Shown: positions 33,187 through 42,336, counted from the first letter of the stretch. The stretch is 64,000 bases of DNA from Io17-Chloro-G2 sp034420695 (GCA_034420695.1 DAOULB010000040.1:124001-188000); one strand, 5' to 3'. Translations and numbers: made by a program. The notes: generated by a model not told the origin, from the sequence alone.

Positions 33187-33798
33187 CTATTGACGGTACG
33201 GACTCCAAACGCGCTGTGCTTGAATAGTGACCAGCGCAGCCAGGACCGAACCGGTTAGCCCAAGCGCCAAATCACCCAGGGTGTCAGTGTAGGCCGTAGC
33301 GAGTTCCGGCGAATTCCTGATGAAGGCGGCGTACTCCGAAAGCTCCCAAAGTATGGCAGTCACCGCGCCGAACCCTACAACCAGCGCCACCGTCTCCCTG
33401 GGTCTTATGCGGCCCCGCCAAGCCAACGCCCCGACAGCCCCGGATAGCATTGCCCAGTTCACCAAGTGATTAGCGTCGTCCCACCACCAGATAGTGTCGT
33501 ATAGGTCCGATGCATTGCCGGCGGCGTCGACTATCAAGGGCAGAGTAAACAAGACATCAGCCGCGTAGGGATAGGCTTCCTTTCCGCCCCGTAGTGCCCA
33601 GACAACGGGTACCACAAAAGCAGCCACTGGATAGGTGGTCAGGCGCCACAAGAAGGCCTTGCCCTCGAACTGTTGCAGTCCGGAGAAAGCGCCGAAGAGC
33701 AGCAGGCAAATCAACCCCGCCTTCAATGCGGCGTCGCACCAGAAAAAGGGCGGTTGTTGGGCTAACTTGGCCATAAATTGCAACTGGGGAACGTTCAC
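33187..33798 (-). CDS. YjdF/DUF2238-like integral membrane protein
   Basis: 203 residues, about five or six membrane segments. Signature residues of the YjdF/DUF2238 family are visible: WWWDDANHLVNW, ILWELSEY and YTDTLGDLALGLTG, giving the conserved D-D-H, W-E-E and D-D pattern. Function unknown. The GTG at 33798 has GGGG upstream; an ATG at 33774 is a good alternative start. Single gene, minus strand. Confidence 0.75.
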   Translation of the reverse strand: MNVPQLQFMAKLAQQPPFFWCDAALKAGLICLLLFGAFSGLQQFEGKAFLWRLTTYPVAAFVVPVVWALRGGKEAYPYAADVLFTLPLIVDAAGNASDLYDTIWWWDDANHLVNWAMLSGAVGALAWRGRIRPRETVALVVGFGAVTAILWELSEYAAFIRNSPELATAYTDTLGDLALGLTGSVLAALVTIQAQRVWSPYRQ

Positions 33799-33916
33799 CT
33801 GTGTTTACCCCAATCAACCGGAGGATTCGTCCGGCCGAAGCGGGACTTCACGGGACCAACCCATTGCCCTGTTTCGGGACTGCTTAGAGCTTCTCGACAC
33901 ATCGAAAAGGGCACCG

Positions 33917-33957
33917 GGAAGGCTGGCCTGCCATTTATTGGAGCAGGCCAGCCTTCC
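33917..33957. repeat. Perfect 15-bp inverted repeat
   Basis: Arms 33917-33931 and 33943-33957 are fully complementary with an 11-nt loop. It lies upstream of both the YjdF-like gene and the tRNA-Lys promoter. No T-run on either side, so not a standard terminator. Confidence 0.6.
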
Positions 33958-33975
33958 ATGAGAATATTCTGTTAT

Positions 33976-34007
33976 TTGACCGTTCGTGTTAACCTAATTG
34001 ATATACT
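33976..34007 (+). promoter_or_regulatory. Candidate tRNA-Lys promoter with extended -10
   Basis: TTGACC at 33976-33981 and TATACT at 34002-34007 preceded by TGA (extended -10 TGn). The spacer is 20 bp, long, but the extended -10 can compensate. AT-rich pocket about 70 bp ahead of the tRNA. Confidence 0.4.
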
Positions 34008-34074
34008 CCCAATTGAAAACTGTCGGAGAATAGAGAGCGTATCGCCGCGTTGTTCTCCAACCAGTATAGTGCGT

Positions 34075-34150
34075 GGCCCGCTAGCTCAACTGGCAGAGCA
34101 ACGGACTCTTAATCCGTAGGTTCTCGGTTCGCCCCCGAGGCGGGTCACCA
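34075..34150 (+). tRNA. tRNA-Lys (anticodon CTT)
   Basis: 76 nt with full cloverleaf. Acceptor GGCCCGC pairs with GCGGGTC; D-stem GCTC/GAGC; anticodon stem ACGGA/TCCGT with loop CTCTTAA, anticodon CTT; T-stem CTCGG/CCGAG with loop TTCGCCC; discriminator A; CCA is encoded. Confidence 0.97.
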
Positions 34151-34166
34151 ACTCGCACACAACCTG

Positions 34167-34196
34167 AAGGCCCCAGGGTTTATGCCCTGAGGCCTT
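34167..34196 (+). terminator. Hairpin after tRNA-Lys
   Basis: AAGGCCcCAGGG pairs with CCCTGaGGCCTT around a short TTTATG loop, 17 nt after the tRNA. Stem of about 11 pairs with one bulge; downstream GCCTGTTTGGG is only weakly T-rich. Confidence 0.6.
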
Positions 34197-34300
34197 GCCT
34201 GTTTGGGTCGCTGAGGCTTTCCCATCGGCTGCGCTACACAACCAGGAATTCCCTGAGTCTATGCCCCGGTGCGGAAACCCATTTTAGGTCTCGCGGTCTT

Positions 34301-35281
34301 TTAGGTATCGATAGTGGTGGGGTGGTAGATGTCCTCAGGCGTGGTGGGCTTCCTGATCAGGCCTTGCTCCAAGGAACCCTGGATCAGCCGCTCTACCATC
34401 GGGCGCATCGCCTTCAGCCCGCACGGGTACGGGTCCTGTCCGAAAATGGAAGCCTGGTCCTGGAAGTCGCTGCCTCCGAAGTAGAGGTATGCTTCCATCT
34501 GGCGGCGGGCCCGCTGGTAGGCTACCTGCTTCGACTTGTTGAAGGCGTTGTACAGTTCCATGGGCACCCACGGGTGTTCCTTAACAATCCTGTTCTGAAC
34601 TATCACGTGGTGGTTGGTCTGCAGTACGCCCATCTTCTGGTAGTGTTGGGTGATTACTTCCTTGCCGTCGTCGGGCAGCAACCGCTTGACGTTGGGGTTG
34701 CCTTCTCCGCCCGGCGGGTAAGGAATGCACGCAGCATCGATTTCGCCCCGCACCAATGCGCCGAAGGCGTCGAACCCTTCCGGGTACCAGTTGAGGTTGA
34801 CTCCCGGGGGCGGGCTCTGGTCCAAGTCCAATGCCATGCCATGACTCTCGCCCCGGGGACGGATGTTGTACCAGTTGACGTCACTGGCCTCCATGTCATA
34901 GAGGTCCTTGAGCAGGCAGCGCATCCACAGAGCGAAGGTCATATCGTAGTCCGGGGTGGCGACCCGCTTGCCCTTGAGGTCTGCCAGGCTTTCAATCCCG
35001 GAAGAGGTGTTGACCAGCATGTTGGTCCAGCCGTGGGCCCGGCTCATGTAAACTGGCACCGCCGTCCAGTCCCACTTTGAGCCGTCGGTTCGCTCCCGGC
35101 CCAACAGGGTTTCCGAGATGGACATTTCCGAACAGTCCAGATCGTCAATGGCAAGGTTGTGGTAGAAAAGATTGCGGGACGGAACGAATTCAAGCTCGAT
35201 GCTATCCGGCTTAACCGTACCGTCCCTGAGGGGCTCCACCCTGGGGTTGTCTCCAAAACCCATAGTCAATCGGAGTGGCAT
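34301..35281 (-). CDS. 4,5-dihydroxyphthalate decarboxylase-like / type-2 binding-fold protein
   Basis: 326 residues from the ATG at 35281 with GGGAG upstream. Resembles the Pht5/4,5-dihydroxyphthalate decarboxylase family, which shares the type-2 periplasmic-binding fold: MSISETLLGRERTDG, VYMSRAHGWTNMLV, LADLKGKRVATPDYDMTFALWMR, and GEIDAACIPYPP. There is no signal peptide, in line with the cytosolic enzyme and against a transport role. Whether it decarboxylates a phthalate-like substrate or only binds a ligand cannot be told. Flanked by tRNA genes, transcribed opposite to both. Confidence 0.75.
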   Translation of the reverse strand: MPLRLTMGFGDNPRVEPLRDGTVKPDSIELEFVPSRNLFYHNLAIDDLDCSEMSISETLLGRERTDGSKWDWTAVPVYMSRAHGWTNMLVNTSSGIESLADLKGKRVATPDYDMTFALWMRCLLKDLYDMEASDVNWYNIRPRGESHGMALDLDQSPPPGVNLNWYPEGFDAFGALVRGEIDAACIPYPPGGEGNPNVKRLLPDDGKEVITQHYQKMGVLQTNHHVIVQNRIVKEHPWVPMELYNAFNKSKQVAYQRARRQMEAYLYFGGSDFQDQASIFGQDPYPCGLKAMRPMVERLIQGSLEQGLIRKPTTPEDIYHPTTIDT

Positions 35282-35496
35282 ATTATGCTCCCGTCTCAAA
35301 GTATTGCCGCGCGGCGGCGTTGAAGAGTTCCAGGCTTGGCGGGCGGGGAGAACTACAAGAGGGCGCCTTGCCTGCGATTCACGGCGATGATAGTCAAAAC
35401 TTGCTCCCCTTGCAAGGCCGGACGCCGGAGCCGGAGTATCCCCGGCGTTTGGATATGGGTGGATACAATTCCCCTTCCCGTATCAGCTTCTTGTAG

Positions 35497-35525
35497 TGGA
35501 CATCCAGATAGGAGAAACATATAAT
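35497..35525 (+). promoter_or_regulatory. Strong promoter ahead of tRNA-Leu
   Basis: TGGACA (5 of 6) at 35497-35502, exactly 17 bp, TATAAT at 35520-35525. Best sigma-70-type match in the window. Start near 35532 gives a leader of about 100 nt before the tRNA. The transcript could continue into dppD. Confidence 0.65.
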
Positions 35526-35632
35526 ATGCCAACTTATCAGCCGGAGGGGTCAAGGGCGCTCCGGCAGCCTTCCGAAGCGGCAAGTGGGCCTGAAACGTTC
35601 CCAAGGTGAAGGATCAGGCGGTCCGGAAATCA

Positions 35633-35717
35633 GGGGAAGTGTCGGAACTGGTAGACGAGCATGACTTAGGATCATGTGCTGCAAGGCGTGGGAGTTCGAG
35701 TCTCCCCTTCCCCACCA
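35633..35717 (+). tRNA. tRNA-Leu (anticodon TAG)
   Basis: 85 nt, class II tRNA with a long variable arm. Acceptor GGGGAAG pairs with CTTCCCC; anticodon stem CATGA/TCATG with loop CTTAGGA, anticodon TAG; T-stem GGGAG/CTCCC with loop TTCGAGT; discriminator A and encoded CCA. Confidence 0.97.
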
Positions 35718-35825
35718 TGGCCAATTGATCCTGCAGCTTGGGCTTCCCGGGCCCGGCTCCTCGGGTTAATGGTTCCCACGCCCCGGCGCAAACGGATGGG
35801 CCGCACCAATTCTAGACGTTGACAG

Positions 35826-35844
35826 CCGGGCTTGAAAGGCCCGG
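35826..35844 (+). promoter_or_regulatory. Hairpin just before the dppD ribosome site
   Basis: CCGGGC (35826-35831), 7-nt loop, GCCCGG (35839-35844), ending 6 bp before GGAGG. A TTGACA at 35819-35824 abuts it. Could be a leader hairpin that affects dppD expression or a remnant terminator of the tRNA unit. Confidence 0.35.
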
Positions 35845-35859
35845 TATATAGGAGGACCA

Positions 35860-36867
35860 GTGGCGACGCTGCTCCAAGTTAATGGCCTCAAGACCCATTT
35901 CTTTACAATGGGCGGGGTGGTGAAGGCCGTAGACGGCATCTCCTACGATCTGGAGGAAGGAGAAACCCTCGGCCTGGTTGGTGAGAGCGGATGCGGCAAG
36001 AGTGTAAGCGCTTTGTCGTTGATGCGCCTTATTCCCGACCCCCCGGGAAAGACCATTGATGGAGAGGTACTGTTCGATGGTGAGGATATCCTGAAGATAG
36101 ACATGGACGATATGCGCCGGATACGTGGCGGGCGCATGACCATGGTGTTCCAAGAGCCAATGACTTCCCTGAACCCTGTGCTTACCGTGGAAAGGCAGTT
36201 GACGGAGACCCTGCAACTCCACAAGGGCATGGGGGCGGAAGAATCCAAGCGCGAAGGCGTAAACCTGCTGTCCCGGGTGGGTATTCCGGACCCGGAAAAA
36301 CGCATCAAGCAATATCCCCACCAGTTCAGCGGAGGGATGCGCCAGAGGGTGATGATCGCAATGGCCCTAAGCTGCGATCCCAGGTTGATCATCGCCGACG
36401 AGCCGACCACCGCGCTGGACGTGACCATTCAAGCCCAGATCCTGGAGCTGATGAAATCCCTGACAACCGAGTTCGGCGTCGCCCTGATTGTTATCACCCA
36501 TAACTTGGGAGTCGTAGCCAGGTACGCTGACCGGGTCAATATCATGTACGCCGGAAAGATTATAGAGCGGGGCTCTGCAGTGGAGATATACTCTAACCCC
36601 CGCCACCCTTACACTGTTGGACTGTTGAACTCGGTCCCCAGGCTTGACCTCCCCCGCCGTGCCAAGCTTGACCCTATCGAAGGGCAGCCCCCCGACCTCA
36701 TTAATGTTCCAGAAGGTTGCGCCTTCCGCGCCAGGTGCCAGTTTGCCGTGGACAAGTGCGCTACAGATATCCCTCCGCTGATGTCGGTGGGAGAAGGGCA
36801 TTTGTCGGCTTGCTGGAGGGCCGACGAACTGGGTGATGTGGTATCAGCCATCACAGAGGGCCCATAG
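35860..36867 (+). CDS. Oligopeptide/dipeptide ABC transporter ATP-binding protein (DppD-type)
   Basis: 335 residues from a GTG with GGAGG upstream. Walker A GESGCGKS at 41-48, Q-loop FQEPMTSLNP, signature FSGGMRQRV, Walker B LIIADEPTTALD, H-loop ITHN. The C-terminal oligo_HPY extension has the Cys cluster CAFRARCQFAVDKC, an Fe-S or zinc-like site typical of DppD/OppD. Powers uptake of peptides or nickel/sugars with DppF encoded 65 bp downstream. Permeases and a matching binding protein are missing from the neighbourhood. Confidence 0.92.
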   Translation: MATLLQVNGLKTHFFTMGGVVKAVDGISYDLEEGETLGLVGESGCGKSVSALSLMRLIPDPPGKTIDGEVLFDGEDILKIDMDDMRRIRGGRMTMVFQEPMTSLNPVLTVERQLTETLQLHKGMGAEESKREGVNLLSRVGIPDPEKRIKQYPHQFSGGMRQRVMIAMALSCDPRLIIADEPTTALDVTIQAQILELMKSLTTEFGVALIVITHNLGVVARYADRVNIMYAGKIIERGSAVEIYSNPRHPYTVGLLNSVPRLDLPRRAKLDPIEGQPPDLINVPEGCAFRARCQFAVDKCATDIPPLMSVGEGHLSACWRADELGDVVSAITEGP

Positions 36868-36931
36868 ACCGCCCCGGCTTTCAGGTCACGGCCGGGACCA
36901 CCCACTAATATTCCTTGGAGAACGCACCATC

Positions 36932-37975
36932 ATGACTACCACGCCCGATACCCAGACCCTTGGGGAATACACCGGGGCCAGCGGTGAAGCAATCTTGGAC
37001 GTCAAAGATTTGAAGATGCATTTCCCGGTGGGAGGGGGAATGCCGTGGAGCCGCAACATTTCCTACATCAAGGCGGTGGACGGTGTTGATTTTTCTGTTA
37101 ACCGCGGTGAGACCCTGGGCTTGGTCGGGGAGAGCGGTTGCGGCAAGACCACCACTGGCCGCTGCATTCTGCAACTCTACAAGCCCACTTCAGGAGAAAT
37201 ACGGTTCGAGGGCCAAGACCTCACCTCATTAAACACCCGGCAGCTTCGTAATATGCGACGGGAAATGCAGGTCATATTCCAAGACCCCTACAGCTCCCTG
37301 AACCCCAGGATGACTGCCGGCGCAATTATTGGCGAACCGCTGCGGGTGCACGGCTTGGTGAATAGCGCAGGTGAGTTCCGTGACCGGGTCTCGGAGTTGC
37401 TGATTAACGTGGGCCTGAACCCCTATATGGCCGACCGCTTTCCCCACGAGTTCAGCGGCGGGCAGAGGCAGCGCATCGGTGTAGCCCGGGCCCTTTCGGT
37501 CAGTCCCAAGTTCATAGTGGCCGATGAGCCGGTTTCGGCGCTGGACGTTTCAATTCAAGCCCAGATCATCAACCTGCTGGAAGAGCTGCAGGAGCAGTTC
37601 TCCCTGACCTTCCTGTTCATAGCCCACGACCTTTCAGTAGTGCGGCACATCAGCAACCGGGTTGGCGTGATGTATTTGGGCCACATGGTGGAACTGGCCG
37701 ACCGCAACGAAATTTACGTAGACCCGGTGCACCCTTACACCAAGGCGCTTCTTTCGGCTGTGCCGATTCCCGACCCGGTAATTGACGCCCAGCGGGAACG
37801 GGTAGTGCTCACCGGAGAGGTGCCCAGCCCCCTGAACCCCCCGTCCGGCTGCGTCTTCCATCCTCGCTGTCCCATTGCCACTGAGGAGTGCAGCCAAGTC
37901 ACTCCGGAGTTGCGGGAAGTGCAGCCTGGCCACTGGGCCTCCTGTATCCGGGCCCCTGGCTACGGTTCTTACTGA
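36932..37975 (+). CDS. Oligopeptide/dipeptide ABC transporter ATP-binding protein (DppF-type)
   Basis: 347 residues. Walker A GESGCGKTT, Q-loop FQDPYSSLNPRM, signature FSGGQRQRIG, Walker B FIVADEPVSALD, H-loop IAHDLSVV; C-terminal oligo_HPY domain with CVFHPRCPIATEEC. The ATG at 36932 has TTGGAG upstream; the 99 nt in frame before it overlap the dppD end and are unlikely to be coding. The insertion between residues 30 and 45 (GGGMPWSRN) is usual for DppF. Forms a heterodimeric ATPase with DppD. Confidence 0.92.
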   Translation: MTTTPDTQTLGEYTGASGEAILDVKDLKMHFPVGGGMPWSRNISYIKAVDGVDFSVNRGETLGLVGESGCGKTTTGRCILQLYKPTSGEIRFEGQDLTSLNTRQLRNMRREMQVIFQDPYSSLNPRMTAGAIIGEPLRVHGLVNSAGEFRDRVSELLINVGLNPYMADRFPHEFSGGQRQRIGVARALSVSPKFIVADEPVSALDVSIQAQIINLLEELQEQFSLTFLFIAHDLSVVRHISNRVGVMYLGHMVELADRNEIYVDPVHPYTKALLSAVPIPDPVIDAQRERVVLTGEVPSPLNPPSGCVFHPRCPIATEECSQVTPELREVQPGHWASCIRAPGYGSY

Positions 37976-38215
37976 TTCTCCCCACGGGGTAGATTCCGTA
38001 GCAACAGCTCTATAGGATGCCGGATGAGCCCCGGGGAGCGGCGCCGGCAGGTGGTTGGCGCCATCGCCCACCCGGGTCAGCCTGCTATGAGATAAAGGGA
38101 TGGCTGCGTGACAGGAGTTGTTCCCCAGATTCGTGATTCCCGGTCGTCTTGCCTGCCGGAATTCTTCACGTTATTCCACTCGGAAATGGGCAACAGGGCT
38201 AGGTACATGTTATTG

Positions 38216-38232
38216 TGGCCCTAGTGGGGCCA
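38216..38232 (+). promoter_or_regulatory. Short hairpin before lepA
   Basis: TGGCCC (38216-38221), 5-nt loop, GGGCCA (38227-38232), 17 bp before the lepA ATG, which has no clear Shine-Dalgarno sequence. May mark the end of the dpp transcript or influence lepA initiation. The 274-bp dppF-lepA gap holds nothing else recognisable. Confidence 0.35.
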
Positions 38233-38249
38233 TGTTACCATTGGACTAG

Positions 38250-40091
38250 ATGAACCCCGAACTGATTCGCAACTTCTGCATTATTGCCCACATCGACCAC
38301 GGCAAGTCCACCCTGGCCGACCGCTTTCTTGAATTCACCGGCACCGTTCGTACCCAGGACATGAAGGCCCAGTTTATGGACCAGATGGAACTGGAGCGGG
38401 AGCGGGGCATCACCATCAAGGGCAAAGCGGTCACCATGTACCACCAGGCCGCGGACGGACGTTCCTATCAGCTCAACCTCATTGATACGCCGGGCCACGT
38501 TGATTTCAGCTATGAAGTGTCACGGGCTATGGCAGCTTGTGAGGGAGCGCTCTTGGTGGTCGATGCCACCCAGGGCATAGAGGCCCAGACTATAGCCAAC
38601 GCCCTGCTGGCCCTTCAGTACGACTTGGAACTGATCCCGGTGGTCAACAAGGTAGACCTGCCCCAGGCGGAGCCTCAGAGGGTTGCCGCCGAGATGCAGC
38701 AGGTATTCGGATTTGGTGAGGACGAGGTCCTCTTCGCCTCGGCCAAGGCTGGTTCCGGAGTGCCAGAGTTGCTGAACGCCGTGGTAGACAGGATTCCCGC
38801 CCCAAAGGGTCAAGGCCAGGAATCCCTGAGAGCCTTGGTCTTCGATTCCGTCTATAACTCCTACAAAGGCATCATCGGCCATGTTCGGGTTGCCGACGGC
38901 ATGGTTACCAAGAACCAAAAGGTCCAAGTGATGTCCTCCGGACGAGTAGCGGAGATAATGGAAGTGGGAGTTTTCAGCCCCTTCCCCACCCCGGTGCCTG
39001 CCCTCCATGCCGGCCAAGTCGGCTACGTGGCCACCGGCTTCAAAGACCTCAGGGAATGCGCCGTGGGCGACACCTTCACCGACAGCATCCTGCCGGCCAC
39101 CGTACCCTTGCCAGGCTACGTGCCATTGAAATCCATGGTGTTTGCCGGCCTTTACCCCTCTGACGGAGAGGACTACACCAAGCTACGGTCGGCCTTGGAG
39201 AAGCTCCAACTCAACGATGCGTCCCTGACCATCGAACCTGAAAACAGCTCAGCCTTGGGCTTCGGTTTCCGGTGTGGTTTCCTGGGGCTGATGCACCTTG
39301 AAATTGTGCAGGAGCGGTTGGAACGGGAATACGACTTGGACCTGATCGTCACTGCTCCCGGCGTGGCCTATCAGGTAGTGCTGGCCACCGGAGAGACCAT
39401 AATCGTGGAAAACCCCACGGACCTGCCGCCGCCCCACCAAGTCAAGGAAATCCAGGAACCCATTCTGGACGTGACTATTGTCACTCCCGAACGATTTGTT
39501 GGCGTAGTCATGGAATTGATGCACCGCAGCCGGTCGGAGTTCAAGAGAATGGAATACATCCAAGGGCTGGGAGCGGATGGGAACCAGGGTTCCGGCGATG
39601 GCTCCCGGGTGCTGATGGAATACCGCCTTCCCATGGTGGAGATGCTGGCCGGGTTCTACGACCAGTTGAAGTCCCGGACGCAGGGATATGCCTCCTTGGA
39701 CTACACGGTTAGCGGGTACAAGGCGGAACCCTTGGTAAGGGTAGATATTCTGGTCAATCACCAGCCGGTGGAGGCGCTGTCGATGATCGCCCACCGGGAG
39801 CAGGCCGAAAACCAAGGACGGGCCGTGGTTACAAGCCTGCGGACAACGATTCCACGGCAGTTGTTCGATGTCCCCATCCAAGCCGCAATTGGGAGCCGGG
39901 TAATCGCCAGGGAGACCGTAAGGGCAATGCGGAAAGACGTACTGGCCAAGTGCTACGGTGGGGACATCACCCGGAAGAGAAAGCTCTTGGAAAAGCAAAA
40001 AGAGGGCAAAAAGCGCCTCAAAATGGTTGGAAACGTGGAGATCCCACAGGAAGCCTTTCTCAGTGTCTTGAAGATAGGCTCCGAAAACTAG
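38250..40091 (+). CDS. lepA: Elongation factor 4 (LepA) GTPase
   Basis: 613 residues. G1 AHIDHGKST (about 11-19), G3 DTPGHVDF, G4 NKVD, followed by EF-G-like domains II, III and V. The C-terminal domain specific to LepA is present, with CYGGDITRKRKLLEKQKEGKKR. EF4 binds the ribosome and back-translocates or remodels stalled complexes. Full length for the family. ATG at 38250. Convergent with the DinB-like gene. Confidence 0.97.
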   Translation: MNPELIRNFCIIAHIDHGKSTLADRFLEFTGTVRTQDMKAQFMDQMELERERGITIKGKAVTMYHQAADGRSYQLNLIDTPGHVDFSYEVSRAMAACEGALLVVDATQGIEAQTIANALLALQYDLELIPVVNKVDLPQAEPQRVAAEMQQVFGFGEDEVLFASAKAGSGVPELLNAVVDRIPAPKGQGQESLRALVFDSVYNSYKGIIGHVRVADGMVTKNQKVQVMSSGRVAEIMEVGVFSPFPTPVPALHAGQVGYVATGFKDLRECAVGDTFTDSILPATVPLPGYVPLKSMVFAGLYPSDGEDYTKLRSALEKLQLNDASLTIEPENSSALGFGFRCGFLGLMHLEIVQERLEREYDLDLIVTAPGVAYQVVLATGETIIVENPTDLPPPHQVKEIQEPILDVTIVTPERFVGVVMELMHRSRSEFKRMEYIQGLGADGNQGSGDGSRVLMEYRLPMVEMLAGFYDQLKSRTQGYASLDYTVSGYKAEPLVRVDILVNHQPVEALSMIAHREQAENQGRAVVTSLRTTIPRQLFDVPIQAAIGSRVIARETVRAMRKDVLAKCYGGDITRKRKLLEKQKEGKKRLKMVGNVEIPQEAFLSVLKIGSEN

Positions 40092-40146
40092 CTTCCCACA
40101 TCCGGCATGTGCCCTGTCCGCCCGTGAGAGAGCGGGACTTTCGGGG

Positions 40147-40638
40147 CTAGAAACCCAAGGCCTCCCGGACTTCCTGCAACTGGTTCAGATGGTCTTCCCA
40201 GTGCCCGGTGAACTGCCGCTCCAGCAGCTCCTTGCCGTTCCGGGTAGCGTCTTCGTTACGGCTTTTGATGTGCACCGTCACTGCTTTTTCCAACAGGTCT
40301 TGGTCTGAAGCGCCCGCAAGTGTTTCGTTCAGGTCGGCGAACAGCCCGTTGATGTCGCTCCGCAACTGCTCCAAGTCGTGCTCCATCCGCTGCGGCGTAA
40401 TGTTGTCGCGGTCCGCCCAGAGTTCGTACTCGGTCAGAGTCCCGTCCACCAGCCCCTTCACGATGCCCTGAATTCCCCCTGGGGGCGTGTCCAAGAGATG
40501 GTAGATTACCTGCCTGACCGACCATGACTCGGAATCGGCCCTCCAGTCCAAGCAATAGTCCATTCCGTCCAGCAGTTCCATGAGGCGGGTCTGCACCGAC
40601 CCGGCCAGTTCCACTAGAGAATCCCGTTGGCTTGTCAT
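40147..40638 (-). CDS. DinB/DfsB-family four-helix bundle protein
   Basis: 163 residues, all helical. SWSVRQVIYHLLD at the second helix supplies the first conserved His region, and FTGHWEDHLNQLQEVR the C-terminal metal-binding His pair typical of DinB/YfiT-like proteins. Many members are thiol-dependent S-transferases; the thiol is unknown here. Single gene, minus strand, 55 bp from the end of lepA. Confidence 0.8.
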   Translation of the reverse strand: MTSQRDSLVELAGSVQTRLMELLDGMDYCLDWRADSESWSVRQVIYHLLDTPPGGIQGIVKGLVDGTLTEYELWADRDNITPQRMEHDLEQLRSDINGLFADLNETLAGASDQDLLEKAVTVHIKSRNEDATRNGKELLERQFTGHWEDHLNQLQEVREALGF

Positions 40639-40723
40639 GTCTCCAATCTCCGCTGGTTCGATAGCGCTGTGCCGGCCGGCTCACTTGGTCGTGAGTGCAC
40701 TAGTCTCCAGCACTGGCTGACCG

Positions 40724-41188
40724 TCAGGCTCCGGGCTTGAACACCATCAAGAAAAGGGTCACCGTGGGCAGCAGGGTGGCTATGCCGCCCAGTCCGGCCC
40801 ACATCTTACTTGCCTTGCGATATCCGGCTTCGTCGGTTGCCCCGCCGGACCTCAGTTGGGACATCCGGGCCATTCGAAGCTGCAGAGGCAGCAGAGCCGC
40901 CAGCCAGATTATTGCAGTGACGACCAACATAATGAATGACGCGGCTAACCAAGGCTCTTCAAACCGCCGCCATCCCGTCAGCCCGACCATCCAGATGCCG
41001 GTCACCAACAGGCCGGCTATGCCCGGTCCGGTGAAGGCCAGGTCGGCGTGCAGGAGGAGCCGGGAGGTGTGGGCCTGCACTTCCGGGCTGCCAGAGCGAT
41101 CGGACCGTGTCTTCCAGAAAGCCGCGGTGATCAGGTTGCCCAGGAATACAACGGCGGAAGCGATGTGGATGGCAATCAGAATCTGCAC
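40724..41188 (-). CDS. DUF2269-like integral membrane protein
   Basis: 154 residues, four membrane segments. Starts with LIAIHIASAVVFLGNL and contains the GPGIAGLLVTGIWM and MVVTAIIWLAALLPLQ segments found in DUF2269/YnjC-like small membrane proteins. Function unknown. Its start lies 2 bp after the galU stop, so translational coupling is likely. Confidence 0.75.
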   Translation of the reverse strand: MQILIAIHIASAVVFLGNLITAAFWKTRSDRSGSPEVQAHTSRLLLHADLAFTGPGIAGLLVTGIWMVGLTGWRRFEEPWLAASFIMLVVTAIIWLAALLPLQLRMARMSQLRSGGATDEAGYRKASKMWAGLGGIATLLPTVTLFLMVFKPGA

Positions 41189-41190
41189 TT

Positions 41191-42087
41191 TTACACCTGT
41201 GGCGTGACTGAATTCCGGGAGATGTAGGTGGCCAACCCTGTAACCATAGCTTCCACGTCCTCTCTGGTGTCCTCTCTTTCCAACCCGAATTCCAAGGCGG
41301 CCCGGAGCAGCCCCAAGGGCCGTCCGCCGTCGTAGCGCTGGCCCTCGAACCGGAACGAGTGCAATTCGTGGGTCTGCAACAATCGCAGCAGGCCATCGGT
41401 CAACTGTATTTCACCCAAGGCCCCCGGCTCCGTCTCATCAAGGCAGCCGAATATCTCATGGGGCAGGATATACCGCCCCACAATTGCCAAGTTGGAAGGG
41501 GCCTGCTCCCTGGGAGGTTTTTCCACCACTCCCCGGATTCGTCCGGTCTTCTCGTCAATCCTATCGGCATCCACTACTCCATAGCTTTGGACCAACTCCC
41601 AAGGGACTTCTTCCACTGCCACCACGCCGCCGCCCAGCCGGGAATGGACTGCTGTCATCTGCGACAGGGCCCCGGGAGTGTTCACTATGATGTCGTCGGG
41701 AAGAATGACCACGAAAGGTTCCTCTCCCACCGCCTCCCGTGCCATTAGGACGGCGTGGCCCAGTCCCAGCGGCTCTTCCTGGATTACGTAGGAGACTTGG
41801 GCCAGATTAGATGCTTCGTTGACTCTGTCTGCCAGTTCCAAAGCTCCGGACTGCCTGAGGCGCTGTTCCAAGCCGGGATTGGGCTGGAAGTAACCGGCTA
41901 TGGACTCCTTTCCGGGAGAAACAACCAAGATTATCTCGGCAATGCCTGCCTCGGCCGCCTCTTCCACCACATATTGGAGCATGGGTTTGTCCAGAATCGG
42001 GAGGAGTTCTTTTGGCAGGGCCTTGGTTACCGGGAGGAATCGGGTGCCCAGACCGGCTGCTGGAATTACAGCCTTGCGAATCGGCAT
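41191..42087 (-). CDS. galU: UTP-glucose-1-phosphate uridylyltransferase
   Basis: 298 residues. Nucleotidyltransferase signature GLGTRFLPVTKALPKE near the N-terminus, then FVVILPDDII and GEIQLTDGL, all diagnostic of GalU. Makes UDP-glucose for glycan and lipid synthesis. The ATG at 42087 has GGAGG 6 nt upstream; an in-frame extension of 39 codons upstream has no support. First gene of the galU-DUF2269 unit on the minus strand. Confidence 0.95.
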   Translation of the reverse strand: MPIRKAVIPAAGLGTRFLPVTKALPKELLPILDKPMLQYVVEEAAEAGIAEIILVVSPGKESIAGYFQPNPGLEQRLRQSGALELADRVNEASNLAQVSYVIQEEPLGLGHAVLMAREAVGEEPFVVILPDDIIVNTPGALSQMTAVHSRLGGGVVAVEEVPWELVQSYGVVDADRIDEKTGRIRGVVEKPPREQAPSNLAIVGRYILPHEIFGCLDETEPGALGEIQLTDGLLRLLQTHELHSFRFEGQRYDGGRPLGLLRAALEFGLEREDTREDVEAMVTGLATYISRNSVTPQV

Positions 42088-42336
42088 AGGTGCCTCCAGA
42101 AGTGCAGCCATTCTAACACCGCTCCCAGTAGCTAACAACGAGAATTGGGACTTCAAGCGGGGCGTAAGTAGGGGAGCACCGTTTGACACTGCCGCCCCTC
42201 TCACCTACCATTTGTATTGAGGCCGTGCTAGACGGGGAGCTAGCGGTGCCCTGAACTCGCAATCCGCTACAGCGGGGTTGAACTCCTCTCCCAGGCGTGT
42301 CTATCAGGCCACTGTCCTCCTATTGAGATATTGAAA

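Noticed and set aside
34151..34300. Integrative element at tRNA-Lys
   Set aside because: No integrase gene and no direct repeat of the tRNA 3' end was seen nearby.
35526..35609. 27-codon open frame upstream of tRNA-Leu
   Set aside because: Its ATG begins directly at the TATAAT box, so it would not be on the predicted transcript, and the peptide has no features.
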